Below are positions 7,072 to 16,721 of a DNA stretch of 51,118 nt, piece after piece. Origin of the DNA: JAVBJN01 sp031546985 (GTDB taxonomy: Bacteria > Bacteroidota > Bacteroidia > Chitinophagales > Chitinophagaceae); contig JAVBJN010000086.1 of the NCBI GenBank assembly GCA_031546985.1, forward strand, positions 1-51,118, written 5' to 3'. The notes below the pieces were generated by a model. The model saw nothing but the letters and a program-made list of their open reading frames with translations. It did not search any database and was not told where the DNA came from. The position numbers were made by a program, and so were the translations under genes. Each line of letters opens with the position of its first letter. Position 1 is the stretch's first letter.

Positions 7072-9489
7072 TTATTTCGTTTTATGATTATACTGGCGCG
7101 AACCCTCTTCGTTTATATTAAGACTGGCCCTGGCTGTGCCGTTGGAGCTGGTCTCTTCCAGCACTACCGATACCCGTATGGCCCGTAGACCGTTTACACC
7201 TTGTAGCTCTTCCAGCTCCAGGTATTCGATCTCCGGCATCAGGATATGCTGGTCTTGCAGGTAATGAATGTGTGAGAGATACTCCTGCACATCTTTGGGG
7301 TTAAAATACACCAGTGCTATCTTGCCTGGTTGGGTAAGCCGCTCGCCGGTATCGCTGGTGCGCACTTTATCGATCCGTTTTTTGATCATTTCGTACCGGA
7401 TGTTGTAGGTGCCTTCTACATCAAAGCGGTGCTCATCGGTTCTAAAGCTAATGTCGATGGTATTGGCATGTACAAAAATCAATTGCGTGGTTTCCAGTTT
7501 GCGGGGCAGCTCTGCCTGCAACGCGTGGGTCAGTTTGGCTATAATGGCCATAGACTTCATTTGCCACAACCTTAGATTTTTGAGGTACAGCGCATGAAAT
7601 GGCTGTTGTGGTGTAATGGATTGGCCAATGTATATATCGTACTCAATGCCATCGCTACGGTATCTCTCGAAGTAGCAGGGGTAGGTTTGCTGTATTTCCA
7701 TATCTACCTGGTCGAGCAGGTTGCTGATGGCCCGGTTCAGCATTTGAAGGGAGGCTTCGAGCGCATTGCGGTTTATATGTGTATTGCCATTGGCTCCAGT
7801 GGCGGTTTCATAACGTTCTATCAGTGGTACGGTATCGGGGTTGGTTTGTCTGAAATGCGCTAGCAGCGGCATTACTTCCTCCTCAAAAAACTGCTCCAGC
7901 CGGGCTTCATCGTCCGATGAAATGAAATCGTGAATATGCTCCAGCCATTTGCGGCCTTTGTAAGCTATTTCATTTACGAGGTTCAGCCCCTTTTGCTGGT
8001 GGAGTTGTTCCAGCAGGTTGCAAAGCAGTTGCAGTTGAATTTCCATATCGGCCCGCAGCGCGTTGTTGCGCTCGATGGTAGAGTTGCGAATGTCTATTGC
8101 GCCGTATAGCGGGTATACTTCTTCAAAATATATTTCGTTAATCTCCGCTTTGGGATCGTTCTTTCTGCGTTGCAGGTAGTCGAAAGCCACTTCGTTAAAA
8201 CGCCATTCCACAGCGGGTTGCAGCGAAGTGAATTTCTCTTTTACTGTTTTGTCCAGCACAATATTAAAATCATCGATAGTGGTTTGCAACAGTTGTTCCA
8301 GCAACGGAATAGCGGGTTTAAGATCGGCCAGCATGGCTTCATCCGGCACACCGTTCTGGTTGGAGTAGATAGAGAGAACGCCCACCAGTTGCTTCTGGAA
8401 AAAGATGGGGATCACGGCCAGGCTTTTTACCCCTTTTTGCCGCAGCAATAGAAACAAGGGCTCTTCATTTTCTTCTACCAGGTCTACTTCCTTGCGGAGA
8501 ATGAGCTGCGGCTCATCGGTATAGCGCTGTATAGCATCGTAGTAGGTTTGCAAATCCATGCCATACCGCTGGCAGGTGGCTTTAATCTCCTGATTGGCGC
8601 CTTCCATGCAATTGGTAACCACTCTGCCGTTTACCTTAATGACCGGCATAAGGCTAACATCGAGGTTATTATTGCCCAGCAATTCTTTAATAGAGTCGGT
8701 AATGTCTTCGTAGATCATTTGCTCCGGTGCCAGGTTTACAATAATATCTTTGATGTGCTCGATAACATATTTTGAGGTTTGGTCTTTAATGCTGAGGCGC
8801 GAAAAACCGCTGAAAGTAAACAACCGGAGCGGGAGTATCTCCAGCAGCATATCGAGTGCGCCGCCCTTGCCATCTTCTTTTAACCGTATGCGCTGAAAGT
8901 TGATGTCGGGCAATGTGCCGGTATGGGTAACCCGCACAAAACGGGAATCGTAATCGATGAAATAGTATTTGTTGAGCCCGGTTTCATCATCTTTTACCTG
9001 GTGCATCATCTCCTGCCGGAAGGTAATATTAACGCCGTAAAACTCTTTGAGGATGAGGCTGTAAATATTAGACAGGCGGTTGCGCTCTTTCTCTCTCAGG
9101 TCTTCTTCTGTAAAAATATCGTGTTTAAGGCTGCCTTGTTTGGCTTCGAGTATGGTATATAAGGCGTTGGTGCCAAAAAACAGATCGAGCGAAAAAGGAC
9201 TTGCCAGCGCCCAAAAATCTTCGGTATCGTCGGTAATGGGTGCCGAGAGGGTGATGTAGATGAGTTCAAACACCTCGGAGAAGTCTTTCATCCTTTCGCG
9301 GGTAATTTCCTCATCCCAGCCGGGTATGCTTTTAATCTCGTCCAGCACATAATTCAGCTGGTGTTTCCGGGCCTTGTTGCCAAAGCTGGCCTGTGTTTCG
9401 AGGTAGGCAACAAAGGGCACCAGCGAAACTACTGTGTTCAGTTTCACACCATTATGTTGTGCGCTCAAACTTAAGCGTTGCGTTCTCAT
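7072..9489 (-). CDS. Large GAF-domain protein of unknown function
   Basis: This 805-residue protein has no signal peptide and no membrane segments, so it is probably cytoplasmic. A single GAF-like domain lies at about residues 330-415; its core strand GVKSLAVIPIFFQKQLVGVL is the classical ligand-pocket pattern of GAF domains. The flanking N-terminal 320 and C-terminal 390 residues are mostly helical with no HisKA, GGDEF, cyclase or other output motif that I recognise. It may therefore be a ligand sensor acting through protein contacts. It is the last gene of the minus-strand PPK1 cluster, 72 bp after the metallophosphoesterase/barrel gene. The final residues (RQYNHKTK) run to the stop at 7072, close to the repeat element and terminator. 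The function is unknown, but membership of the operon suggests it senses or regulates a small phosphorylated molecule. Confidence 0.8.
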   Translation of the reverse strand: MRTQRLSLSAQHNGVKLNTVVSLVPFVAYLETQASFGNKARKHQLNYVLDEIKSIPGWDEEITRERMKDFSEVFELIYITLSAPITDDTEDFWALASPFSLDLFFGTNALYTILEAKQGSLKHDIFTEEDLREKERNRLSNIYSLILKEFYGVNITFRQEMMHQVKDDETGLNKYYFIDYDSRFVRVTHTGTLPDINFQRIRLKEDGKGGALDMLLEILPLRLFTFSGFSRLSIKDQTSKYVIEHIKDIIVNLAPEQMIYEDITDSIKELLGNNNLDVSLMPVIKVNGRVVTNCMEGANQEIKATCQRYGMDLQTYYDAIQRYTDEPQLILRKEVDLVEENEEPLFLLLRQKGVKSLAVIPIFFQKQLVGVLSIYSNQNGVPDEAMLADLKPAIPLLEQLLQTTIDDFNIVLDKTVKEKFTSLQPAVEWRFNEVAFDYLQRRKNDPKAEINEIYFEEVYPLYGAIDIRNSTIERNNALRADMEIQLQLLCNLLEQLHQQKGLNLVNEIAYKGRKWLEHIHDFISSDDEARLEQFFEEEVMPLLAHFRQTNPDTVPLIERYETATGANGNTHINRNALEASLQMLNRAISNLLDQVDMEIQQTYPCYFERYRSDGIEYDIYIGQSITPQQPFHALYLKNLRLWQMKSMAIIAKLTHALQAELPRKLETTQLIFVHANTIDISFRTDEHRFDVEGTYNIRYEMIKKRIDKVRTSDTGERLTQPGKIALVYFNPKDVQEYLSHIHYLQDQHILMPEIEYLELEELQGVNGLRAIRVSVVLEETSSNGTARASLNINEEGSRQYNHKTK

Positions 9490-9561
9490 TCTGTTGTGGT
9501 TTATCGGTATCCGTCATTTGTAGATCGGATGCTATTCAAATTTACGATGTTCCCGGGCGTT

Positions 9562-12500
9562 TTAGAACCGGAATCCCATATTGAAGTTGGGGTACCAACC
9601 TTCTTCGGAGTAAGCCAGGTTAAACCGGAATACCACCAGCGAAGCCGGGGCCAGGTACACACCCGCGCCCACACCATTGTGCCATTTGTGCGATACTTCG
9701 CCCTGCTGCCATACCCGGCCAATATCGTAGAACATATTTACACCCAGCTGCCCTTTAAAAATGTAGTTGCCAAAATCGGCCAGGGCTATACGCAGTTCCA
9801 GGTTATTGTACAGCGAATGCTGCCCCGCAAAACGGAACAAACGGTAGCCATACAGGTTGCCCTGCCCGCCGAGGTAAACGGCCTGGTAAAAAGCGGTTTG
9901 CCCAAAAGAAACCCCACCGCCAAACCGGTCGGCCAGCACAATGGTGTGTTTGGCATTAAGGCTTTTGTACAATGCTACTTCGGGTATGATGCGGATAAAG
10001 GAACGGGAATAGGGATTGAGCCCCGTCATGACCTGCATATCTACATTTACATACGTGCCCCAGGAGGGCAGTATTTTATCGTTGCGCTGGTCGAGCGTAT
10101 AGCGCACCGCCAGGCCGGCATGCACTTTTTCCTGGTCTACAAAAGCGCTGTCGTAAGAGCCTATCTGATCGGTTTGGGTTATAAACCGGCCATCGTTTTC
10201 ATCTTTATCGTAATGGTAATATTCCAATGCGGGGCCAATGTTAAAGGTGCTGCCTTTGCCGCCATACCAGCGTAAGCCTGTAGCCAGGTCTATGAGGTTG
10301 AAACGTGTGCGGTAGTACCTGCGGAAATTACCGGTTTTGTCAAATTCGGTTTCATTGCCGCGCCCAAAGAAGTTTTGGGTATTATCGGGCGCTTTAATAT
10401 TGGCCAGTGTAAAGAGGTTGGCTTTGCCAATGGCATTGACCCACTCGCCCTGGTACTTCACATGAAAGGCTTTGGTGCTAAAGGAATGTGATAATACCAC
10501 CGACTGGCGCGAACTGTAGGGCAACTGCCGGAAACCTTTTTGCCTGGTAAACTGTGCGCCCAGCCCCAGCGAAAGCCCGTCATCGGGGTTGATGGAAGCC
10601 GTTACCAAAGGCATTACGGTATTGTAGAGGTTAACCGGGGCAAAAGCCGTTTGCAGGCTGTCGTCTTTGAGGTGTTTTTTGAGGCGGTTGGTTTGGCCAT
10701 AATAACTTTCCGGCTCGCGGTCGTAGAGTTTGATGGCTTTGTTGCTGTTGACAATGTTGTAGGCTTTATGCCCTTTGCCACCAATGATGCGGAGTTTAAC
10801 GGTAGAGTGCAGCGTGTTTACCACCACACTATCATCGCCTTTGCCGGTGTACAGGCGTATTTCGCGGGTAATGCTGCGGGGATATTGTTTGTGTACCAGC
10901 GTATCTTCTGGCTGGCCATGTTTGTTGATTTTGAGAATGGTGATGGTAGTACCGTTTATGCCCTTACTGTCTTCGGCAATAATGAGTTCGTTTTTGTTGC
11001 TGGTATGGATGTCGCAGATCTGGTTGCTGAAGCGGTAATATTTTTCCAGCGCCTGGGGCATACCATCGCGGCGCTGCTGTAGTTGTTGCAGCAACTTTTG
11101 GTGACGGATGCTGTCAATCTCGCGTGGCATGCGGCTCAGCGATGTGGTTAAAACCTGGTCGGTTACTGCTGTTTTAAACTCATGGGCCAGGCGCATCCAG
11201 GTGCTATCGCTCAGCTGGCTGGCGGGGTGGGCATTAAGGAACGATGATTTGTAGAGGTAATATTTGGCGCTGGGCACTACATCGCCTCTAAAGCCATATA
11301 CCCGTGGAAAAACGAATAACCTTTTGATGAGCGTAGGCAGCAGCCCTTCGGTAATATTGAGCACCATATCCCTATCGCGGGGTATGGCTATAAAATACTT
11401 ATCCTGGCCTTTGGGGCGGGTATTGTAAAAGCGCCATTGGTCGCCGTGACGGTCCCAGTCGGCAAACAATACATCGATCATACGGGCTTTGAGGAAATTT
11501 TGCGCATCGTAACTGTTGTCGTTGTCTTTTTGCAGGTCTTTCAGCGCATCGGTAAAGTTGTCGGATTTGCCCAGTGGCTCCCGCTCTTCCAGCAGGGTTA
11601 TTTTGCCTTCGAACAGTTTCTGGTACAGGCCCAGGTTTTTATCGGGCGCTACCAGTCCAATAATAGGGGTGGAGTGCGGCACGCCTACCGCTTTGGCCAC
11701 AGGTGGTACAATAAGGGCGGAGTAGGGATGCTGCGCGCTCGTGGCATCGTCCAGCAGCTCGCGTACAAAAGTGCCCTGGAAGGGCGTAGGCACTACCATA
11801 TCGGGCTTTTTCTCTACCGTGCGCAACGCATATTCCTTACCATTAGGGTCTTTCATGCGCAGCGAGGTAGATTGAAAACCGCCACCGAGCTTGTTGGGTT
11901 TTAGGCCACCATACAGTTCCGACACCCTTATAACAGGCATGGTAGCGGGTGTGCTCCATTCTTTGCGGTAGTTTTTACCAAAAATGAATTGGTAAAACCT
12001 GCTGTCGTTGCGGTAATCGGGGTGGGCCGCGGCGGTAATGCTATCGCCGGTAATGTTTTCGTATGCCACTTTTTCCAGCGGTTCATAAGGCGTGTGGGTC
12101 CATTCGTGGCTGAACGCCTGTACGATGCTGTCGTTCTTTTTTTCGTATTGGTAAAAGGTAAACCGCAGGTGATTGCCGGGCAGTACATCTGCCACCACAT
12201 AGCCTTGCCCCGCTTTGCCATACAGCGAATGCTTGCCTTGTATGGTATGGTTTTCTTTAGCACCGCCACCACTTACAACCTGGAACGTATGATTTTCCTT
12301 ATTGTCGATCAGTTGCAGGCCATGTTCATGCCCCGATACATGCACCAGGTTGGGAAAGCCTTTAAACACCGCGTCTACATTGCGGATCATGTCTTTGTAT
12401 AACGGGTGGTGCAGGTCTTCTGGATTGGTAAAAGTGCTGCGAAACAAAGGATAAATACTGCCTACAACCGGCAGGGGAATGTAGAGGTAAGGTTTAAGGG

Positions 12501-13188
12501 CTGTGAGCGGAAAAATATGGTCTTTGAGCGAGAAATAACCACCGTGTGTGCCATAGCTCTGAAACGGGTGGTGCATGGCCAGCAGAATGGTTTTGTACCG
12601 GTTCTGGTAAAACAGTTCCTGGAGCGAATGCACCACATCGGTGCTGTTTTTGCAATTGCACTCTGCTTCATTATTGGTTTTATCGAAGGGGATAAGCCAC
12701 CATTCGCTGTCGAACGCGATAATGACCGTGCTGTCAGAAACGGGTATGGCCACCGGATCGGGGCAGCCATTGGGCGGTACCAGCTTAAGACCGGGATCGT
12801 TCTGGTTTTCGAGGTAAGCCCATTGCTGTTTTATTTTGGCGAGTCCTTTGGGCCCCATCCTGTCCCAATCGTGGTTGCCGGGAATGAAATAAACAGGAGC
12901 CCCTTTTTTACGCATGGGCTGGTATTGCGATTGCAGTACCTGTTGGGTGCGTTTTTCTTCTTTGCTATCGGGCAGGCCCATGCCGTGGGGGTAAATGTTA
13001 TCGCCGAGGTAAATAACGGTGGTTTTGCCCGGCAGGATTTTATCTGCCGCATCGGGTATAACCCTTGCCTGCGCCGTGTCTATCTCTCCGGCATCGCCAA
13101 TCATGATGATGCGGGCTATAACAGAATCCTGCGCCTGCGCAGCGGCGGAACAAAGACAAAGTAAGAATAGGGTAAAGAATCGGTTCAT
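9562..13188 (-). CDS. Calcineurin-like metallophosphoesterase fused to an outer-membrane beta-barrel
   Basis: This 1208-residue protein has a signal peptide (cleavage near AQAQ, residue 20). Residues 25-330 form a calcineurin-like phosphoesterase with all metal motifs: GDAGE (31-35), GDN (62-64), GNHDWD (104-109), MHHPF (205-209) and SGHEHG (285-290). The middle region is not assigned. The last 350 residues show alternating aromatic strands of a BamA/surface-antigen-type barrel, with the C-terminal signature ending in Phe (NMGFRF) as expected for BAM-assembled proteins. The predicted product is therefore an outer-membrane barrel carrying a phosphatase or phosphodiesterase domain, possibly for phosphate scavenging or lipid/glycan dephosphorylation. 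It lies 31 bp after the PAP2 gene in the PPK1 cluster. The side on which the enzyme domain sits cannot be told from sequence. Confidence 0.88.
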   Translation of the reverse strand: MNRFFTLFLLCLCSAAAQAQDSVIARIIMIGDAGEIDTAQARVIPDAADKILPGKTTVIYLGDNIYPHGMGLPDSKEEKRTQQVLQSQYQPMRKKGAPVYFIPGNHDWDRMGPKGLAKIKQQWAYLENQNDPGLKLVPPNGCPDPVAIPVSDSTVIIAFDSEWWLIPFDKTNNEAECNCKNSTDVVHSLQELFYQNRYKTILLAMHHPFQSYGTHGGYFSLKDHIFPLTALKPYLYIPLPVVGSIYPLFRSTFTNPEDLHHPLYKDMIRNVDAVFKGFPNLVHVSGHEHGLQLIDNKENHTFQVVSGGGAKENHTIQGKHSLYGKAGQGYVVADVLPGNHLRFTFYQYEKKNDSIVQAFSHEWTHTPYEPLEKVAYENITGDSITAAAHPDYRNDSRFYQFIFGKNYRKEWSTPATMPVIRVSELYGGLKPNKLGGGFQSTSLRMKDPNGKEYALRTVEKKPDMVVPTPFQGTFVRELLDDATSAQHPYSALIVPPVAKAVGVPHSTPIIGLVAPDKNLGLYQKLFEGKITLLEEREPLGKSDNFTDALKDLQKDNDNSYDAQNFLKARMIDVLFADWDRHGDQWRFYNTRPKGQDKYFIAIPRDRDMVLNITEGLLPTLIKRLFVFPRVYGFRGDVVPSAKYYLYKSSFLNAHPASQLSDSTWMRLAHEFKTAVTDQVLTTSLSRMPREIDSIRHQKLLQQLQQRRDGMPQALEKYYRFSNQICDIHTSNKNELIIAEDSKGINGTTITILKINKHGQPEDTLVHKQYPRSITREIRLYTGKGDDSVVVNTLHSTVKLRIIGGKGHKAYNIVNSNKAIKLYDREPESYYGQTNRLKKHLKDDSLQTAFAPVNLYNTVMPLVTASINPDDGLSLGLGAQFTRQKGFRQLPYSSRQSVVLSHSFSTKAFHVKYQGEWVNAIGKANLFTLANIKAPDNTQNFFGRGNETEFDKTGNFRRYYRTRFNLIDLATGLRWYGGKGSTFNIGPALEYYHYDKDENDGRFITQTDQIGSYDSAFVDQEKVHAGLAVRYTLDQRNDKILPSWGTYVNVDMQVMTGLNPYSRSFIRIIPEVALYKSLNAKHTIVLADRFGGGVSFGQTAFYQAVYLGGQGNLYGYRLFRFAGQHSLYNNLELRIALADFGNYIFKGQLGVNMFYDIGRVWQQGEVSHKWHNGVGAGVYLAPASLVVFRFNLAYSEEGWYPNFNMGFRF

Positions 13189-13219
13189 AGGCGTGGTGGC
13201 AATCGTAAAAGCAGGTTGG

Positions 13220-13813
13220 CTACTTGAATATTTTTTGGGTTACCCAATGGCTGAGGTAAGCACTGCCCACGCCCACCAAAGCGCCTGCGGCCACATCGGT
13301 GGGGTAATGCCTGCCCAGCCGCATGCGGGAGTAGCCTACACCAGCCGCCCAGGCAAATGCGGGAACGGTGATGTACCATTTTTTATAGGTAAGCGCCATA
13401 GTAGTAGCGGTAGCAAAAGCCAGGGCAGTGTGCCCCGACGGAAAAGACTTGCCATCGGTGTAAGTATAGGTGCGTATCACATCGGGGTAGCTTTGGTCGG
13501 GCCGTTTGCGGTTTACCAGTTCTTTTACACCACCCGATACCGCCATGCTTATGCCTATGCTGAGCGCCGATTCAAAACCGTTGCGCATAGCCCTTTTGTC
13601 TTTGTTGATAATGCCGTAACCCAGTGTGCCCAGTGTAATGGTAGGCGCTACCCAATACACCGAATTGCTGGTTTGCATGGTAAATTGCTCGCAGGCAGGG
13701 TTAGCCGCGTTGAGCTTGCGCAGCAGGCTAATGTCCATATTCTGAGACTGCGCCTGGGGGCACGAGCAGGCATATACACCAATCATAAGCACTACACACT
13801 TCATATGCATCAT
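13220..13813 (-). CDS. PAP2-family membrane/periplasmic phosphatase
   Basis: This 197-residue protein has an N-terminal signal-like segment (residues 1-24) and the three PAP2 signature blocks: KELVNRKRP (97-105), PSGH (125-128) and SRMRLGRHYPTD (162-173), whose two His residues form the phosphohistidine catalytic pair. Family members dephosphorylate phosphatidate, polyprenyl pyrophosphates or other phosphate esters at the outer face of the membrane. There are fewer clear membrane helices than in BacA/PgpB-type enzymes, so it may be an acid-phosphatase-like periplasmic form. The start is ambiguous between ATGs at 13811-13813, 13808-13810 and 13802-13804. It is 23 bp downstream of the SdiA-like gene and 31 bp upstream of the phosphoesterase/barrel gene, consistent with one transcript. 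Confidence 0.9.
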   Translation of the reverse strand: MMHMKCVVLMIGVYACSCPQAQSQNMDISLLRKLNAANPACEQFTMQTSNSVYWVAPTITLGTLGYGIINKDKRAMRNGFESALSIGISMAVSGGVKELVNRKRPDQSYPDVIRTYTYTDGKSFPSGHTALAFATATTMALTYKKWYITVPAFAWAAGVGYSRMRLGRHYPTDVAAGALVGVGSAYLSHWVTQKIFK

Positions 13814-13836
13814 TTAGAATGAGGATAAAACAAAAG

Positions 13837-14691
13837 TTACGGCTTTTTGTGCACGAACTTCAACACCGTTCCTGCAGCTGCGCTCCCGGCTTCGTTTGAA
13901 ATGTAGAGGTTGTTATCGATATCTATGGCTATGCCTTCGGCTTGGGTAAATAATGAGGGATTCAGCGAAATGGTCTGTTTGGCTTTCCATTCCTTATCTG
14001 CAATAATAAGTAAATTATTGACTCCCGAAAGCAGGTACCACTCGCCGGTAAGCTGGTTAAAGGTAATGGCCGATAGTTTTAATGGCGCCAGCTTGCCCGA
14101 TTTACCCTTGGCCGGACCGGAAATGGGAATGCTGAAATGGTTTTTGAGTGATGGAATGCCTTGTGCATCAAGCTGTAAAACATAACCACTGGCTGCATTT
14201 GTGTTTTTATCGGCTTTGCACTGCTTGCATACAATGTAGATTTCCTGCGTCTCATTATTGGCATACAAACTTTCATACTCGCCCTCGGGCACCAGTCCTT
14301 TCCATTCAGTAGCCTGCACATCGGTATTGCCTTGTGCTGTGGCATAAGGGAAAATATGCAGGGTGCCGTTGCTTTCCAGCACAATAACCTGTGAGGTAGT
14401 GATGGCTACGTCTTCATAATCGCCATGCTTGCCAAAACGTAAGTGCTGCATGGTTTCCGGCTTACCATTATCCCAGGCAAAGAGCTTGCCTTCTTCATCC
14501 TGTATGGCGTACATACGGTCGCGGCGGCCGGGATAAAATGCAATGCCCGAAATTTCGGTAAGATCGGCGGGCATGGTATGGATCTCTGGTTTATTAAAAT
14601 CGTAACCGGGCGGGCTATCGTATTTCTTTTCTGTGGCGCTGCAAGCGCCAAATGCCAGCAGGCAAAGCGTAAGGAAGTTAGTCATTCGCAT
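13837..14691 (-). CDS. SdiA-regulated-like beta-propeller lipoprotein
   Basis: This 284-residue protein has a lipoprotein signal (LLAFGAC lipobox, Cys about residue 18). The mature part contains propeller-type repeats with blocks LTEISGIAFYPGRRD, HGDYEDVAI, EYESLYA and AEGIAIDIDNNLYISNEAG. The pattern of start-of-propeller EISGIA plus a late AEGIAID block matches the SdiA-regulated family, which are exported propellers of poorly known function. Its first 14 bp overlap the 3' end of the PPK1 gene (14678-14691), so translation is probably coupled. Ligand and role are unknown. Strictosidine-synthase/NHL-like propellers are the alternative assignment. Confidence 0.82.
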   Translation of the reverse strand: MRMTNFLTLCLLAFGACSATEKKYDSPPGYDFNKPEIHTMPADLTEISGIAFYPGRRDRMYAIQDEEGKLFAWDNGKPETMQHLRFGKHGDYEDVAITTSQVIVLESNGTLHIFPYATAQGNTDVQATEWKGLVPEGEYESLYANNETQEIYIVCKQCKADKNTNAASGYVLQLDAQGIPSLKNHFSIPISGPAKGKSGKLAPLKLSAITFNQLTGEWYLLSGVNNLLIIADKEWKAKQTISLNPSLFTQAEGIAIDIDNNLYISNEAGSAAAGTVLKFVHKKP

Positions 14692-16702
14692 AATGGGCCA
14701 ATTGAAAAAGTTCGTACATCGCTAGTTGGGAGCGGGTGCCGTTACCAGCGTTTTCGAGCGGTTGGTTGCTGCCATCCCCGCCAATCCTTACCGCACTTAT
14801 GCCATCGTGCCATTGCAGTTGCATCATGCGCATGAGCTGTTCGCGCAGCGCCGCATCATAAACGGGGAAGCATACTTCAATTCTCCGGTACATGTTCCGG
14901 TTCATCCAGTCGGCAGAGCCGAGGTATACTTTGGCATCACCGTTGTTGTGAAAAATAAAGATGCGCCCATGCTCGAGGTAGCGGTCTACAATGCGTTTTA
15001 CGGTTATGTTTTCGCTCAGGTTGGGCACACCGGGTTTAATGCGGCAAATGCTGCGCACAATCAGGTGTACCTGCACACCAGCCGCAGCTGCTTCGTATAG
15101 CTTGGCAATCATTACCTCTTCTTCGAGGTTGTTGAGCTTGATGTGAATGCGGGCGGGCAGCCCTTTGCGGGCATTGTCGATCTCCTGGTCTATTAGTTTT
15201 AAAAATGCAGATTGCAGGTTAAACTGGGCCACCAGTAAATGCTGCGGATCAAAGTTATTGCCCGGCAGAGGCTTGCGTCTTTTGCCCAGGAAGATGAAGA
15301 GCAGCTCCAGCTCGCGCAGCAATGCTTTATGTGTGGTAATGAGAATATGATCGGTATAAAAACGGGCGGTGCTTTCGTTGAAATTGCCTGTAGAGAATAC
15401 ACCGGAATAATGGGTGCGGCCATTGATGCGCCGTTTAACCAGGGCCACTTTGGCATGTACTTTTAACCCCGGAATGCTGTAAATAATGGTAACCCCGGCG
15501 GCTTTCAGTTTCTTGGCCCAGCGTATATTGTTGGCCTCATCGAACCGGGCCTGCAGCTCTACAAACACCGTTACTTTTTTGCCATTGCGGGCAGCACTGC
15601 ACAAGGCATTGGCTATTAAACTGTCTCCGGCAATGCGGTATACGGTGATGTATATTTCGGTAACCTCTTGGCTAAAAGCGGCTTCGCTGAAAAACCGGAT
15701 CAGGGTATCGTAACCCTGGTAGGGGACATTCAGCAAAATATCGTGCACGCAAGCGGCTTCATACACCGATGCCGCTTTGATAGGATATTGTGCTGGCGGC
15801 CATTTGATGTAATGCGCATGTTCGTTTTTAATGGGTAGCTCCCGCAGGTCCTTGAGGTTATGGTACCGGCCACCTTCTACCTGCATGGCATTTTCGATAT
15901 GAAAAGCCCGGGTGAGGTACTGGCGTTGCGTTACAGGTAGTGCTGCATCGTATAGCAGGCGGGTGGCCAGGCCAAAATCGCGGCGGGCTATCTGCTGTTC
16001 TATCTGCTCGGCTATATCTCCTTTAAAATCGTCTTCAAGGTCGAGCTCGGCATCGCGGGTAATCTTAAAACTATAGCTTCCCTTGATCTCCACATCAGGT
16101 AAAATCAAGGGCAGGGCTTCTCGTATAATATCGTCGAGGCAAAGGATGTATTGTGTGCCAGCCTGCGTTTCGGAATAGAAACGGCCGCATTCCTCTGCGG
16201 GTATATTAATGATGTAAATCTTTTCGTGGTGGTTTTGTTCTGTTACCACGGCGAGGTATATCTTATTGTTTTCCGGGAAAAAACCTGGTTGTTCATCCAA
16301 TGCCAATACTTGTATATAAGCGGCCACACGGGTAAGAAAATAGGTTGTAACCTGCTCGCGAAGCGCATTGGGTAGGGGTTGGTGGTACAGGAAGGCGATA
16401 TGCTGCGCTTGCAGTTGCGGCAATAGTTCGGTACGCAGAATGTCGCCAAAGAGTTGCAGCTGGTTGCTTATGGTATCGTTTACGGCATGGAGCAGGTTTT
16501 GTTCCGGTGCGGCATTCAATTGGTGCAGGGCCATGATGGCTGGCATGCGCACCCGGTAAAACTCATCGAGGTTAGACGAGTAGATAGACAAAAAATTAAA
16601 CCGCTCCATCACAGGCACATCGGGTTTGGCTGCTTCGAGCAGCACCCGTTCGTTAAAGGCGAGCCAGCTGATATCGCGGTTGGTAATGGGGGTATGGGTC
16701 AC
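14678..16702 (-). CDS. ppk1: Polyphosphate kinase 1
   Basis: PPK1 reversibly transfers the ATP gamma-phosphate to inorganic polyphosphate. The 674-residue protein has the N-terminal family block RDISWLAFNERVL, then FLSIYSSNLDEFYRVRMP. The catalytic core has the first active-site His in LKVHAKVALV (about residue 416), STGNFNESTA downstream, and the second active-site His in LEHGRIFIF (about residue 575), followed by YLGSADWMNRN. Length is normal for the family. The gene starts 19 bp after the HD-PycTM stop and overlaps the next gene by 14 bp, so it sits inside a continuous operon. No exopolyphosphatase (ppx/gppA) is nearby; instead the neighbours are an HD-domain protein and two other phosphatases. 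Confidence 0.96.
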   Translation of the reverse strand: MTHTPITNRDISWLAFNERVLLEAAKPDVPVMERFNFLSIYSSNLDEFYRVRMPAIMALHQLNAAPEQNLLHAVNDTISNQLQLFGDILRTELLPQLQAQHIAFLYHQPLPNALREQVTTYFLTRVAAYIQVLALDEQPGFFPENNKIYLAVVTEQNHHEKIYIINIPAEECGRFYSETQAGTQYILCLDDIIREALPLILPDVEIKGSYSFKITRDAELDLEDDFKGDIAEQIEQQIARRDFGLATRLLYDAALPVTQRQYLTRAFHIENAMQVEGGRYHNLKDLRELPIKNEHAHYIKWPPAQYPIKAASVYEAACVHDILLNVPYQGYDTLIRFFSEAAFSQEVTEIYITVYRIAGDSLIANALCSAARNGKKVTVFVELQARFDEANNIRWAKKLKAAGVTIIYSIPGLKVHAKVALVKRRINGRTHYSGVFSTGNFNESTARFYTDHILITTHKALLRELELLFIFLGKRRKPLPGNNFDPQHLLVAQFNLQSAFLKLIDQEIDNARKGLPARIHIKLNNLEEEVMIAKLYEAAAAGVQVHLIVRSICRIKPGVPNLSENITVKRIVDRYLEHGRIFIFHNNGDAKVYLGSADWMNRNMYRRIEVCFPVYDAALREQLMRMMQLQWHDGISAVRIGGDGSNQPLENAGNGTRSQLAMYELFQLAHYAND

Positions 16703-16721
16703 AGGTTATGGAAATAAAGGT

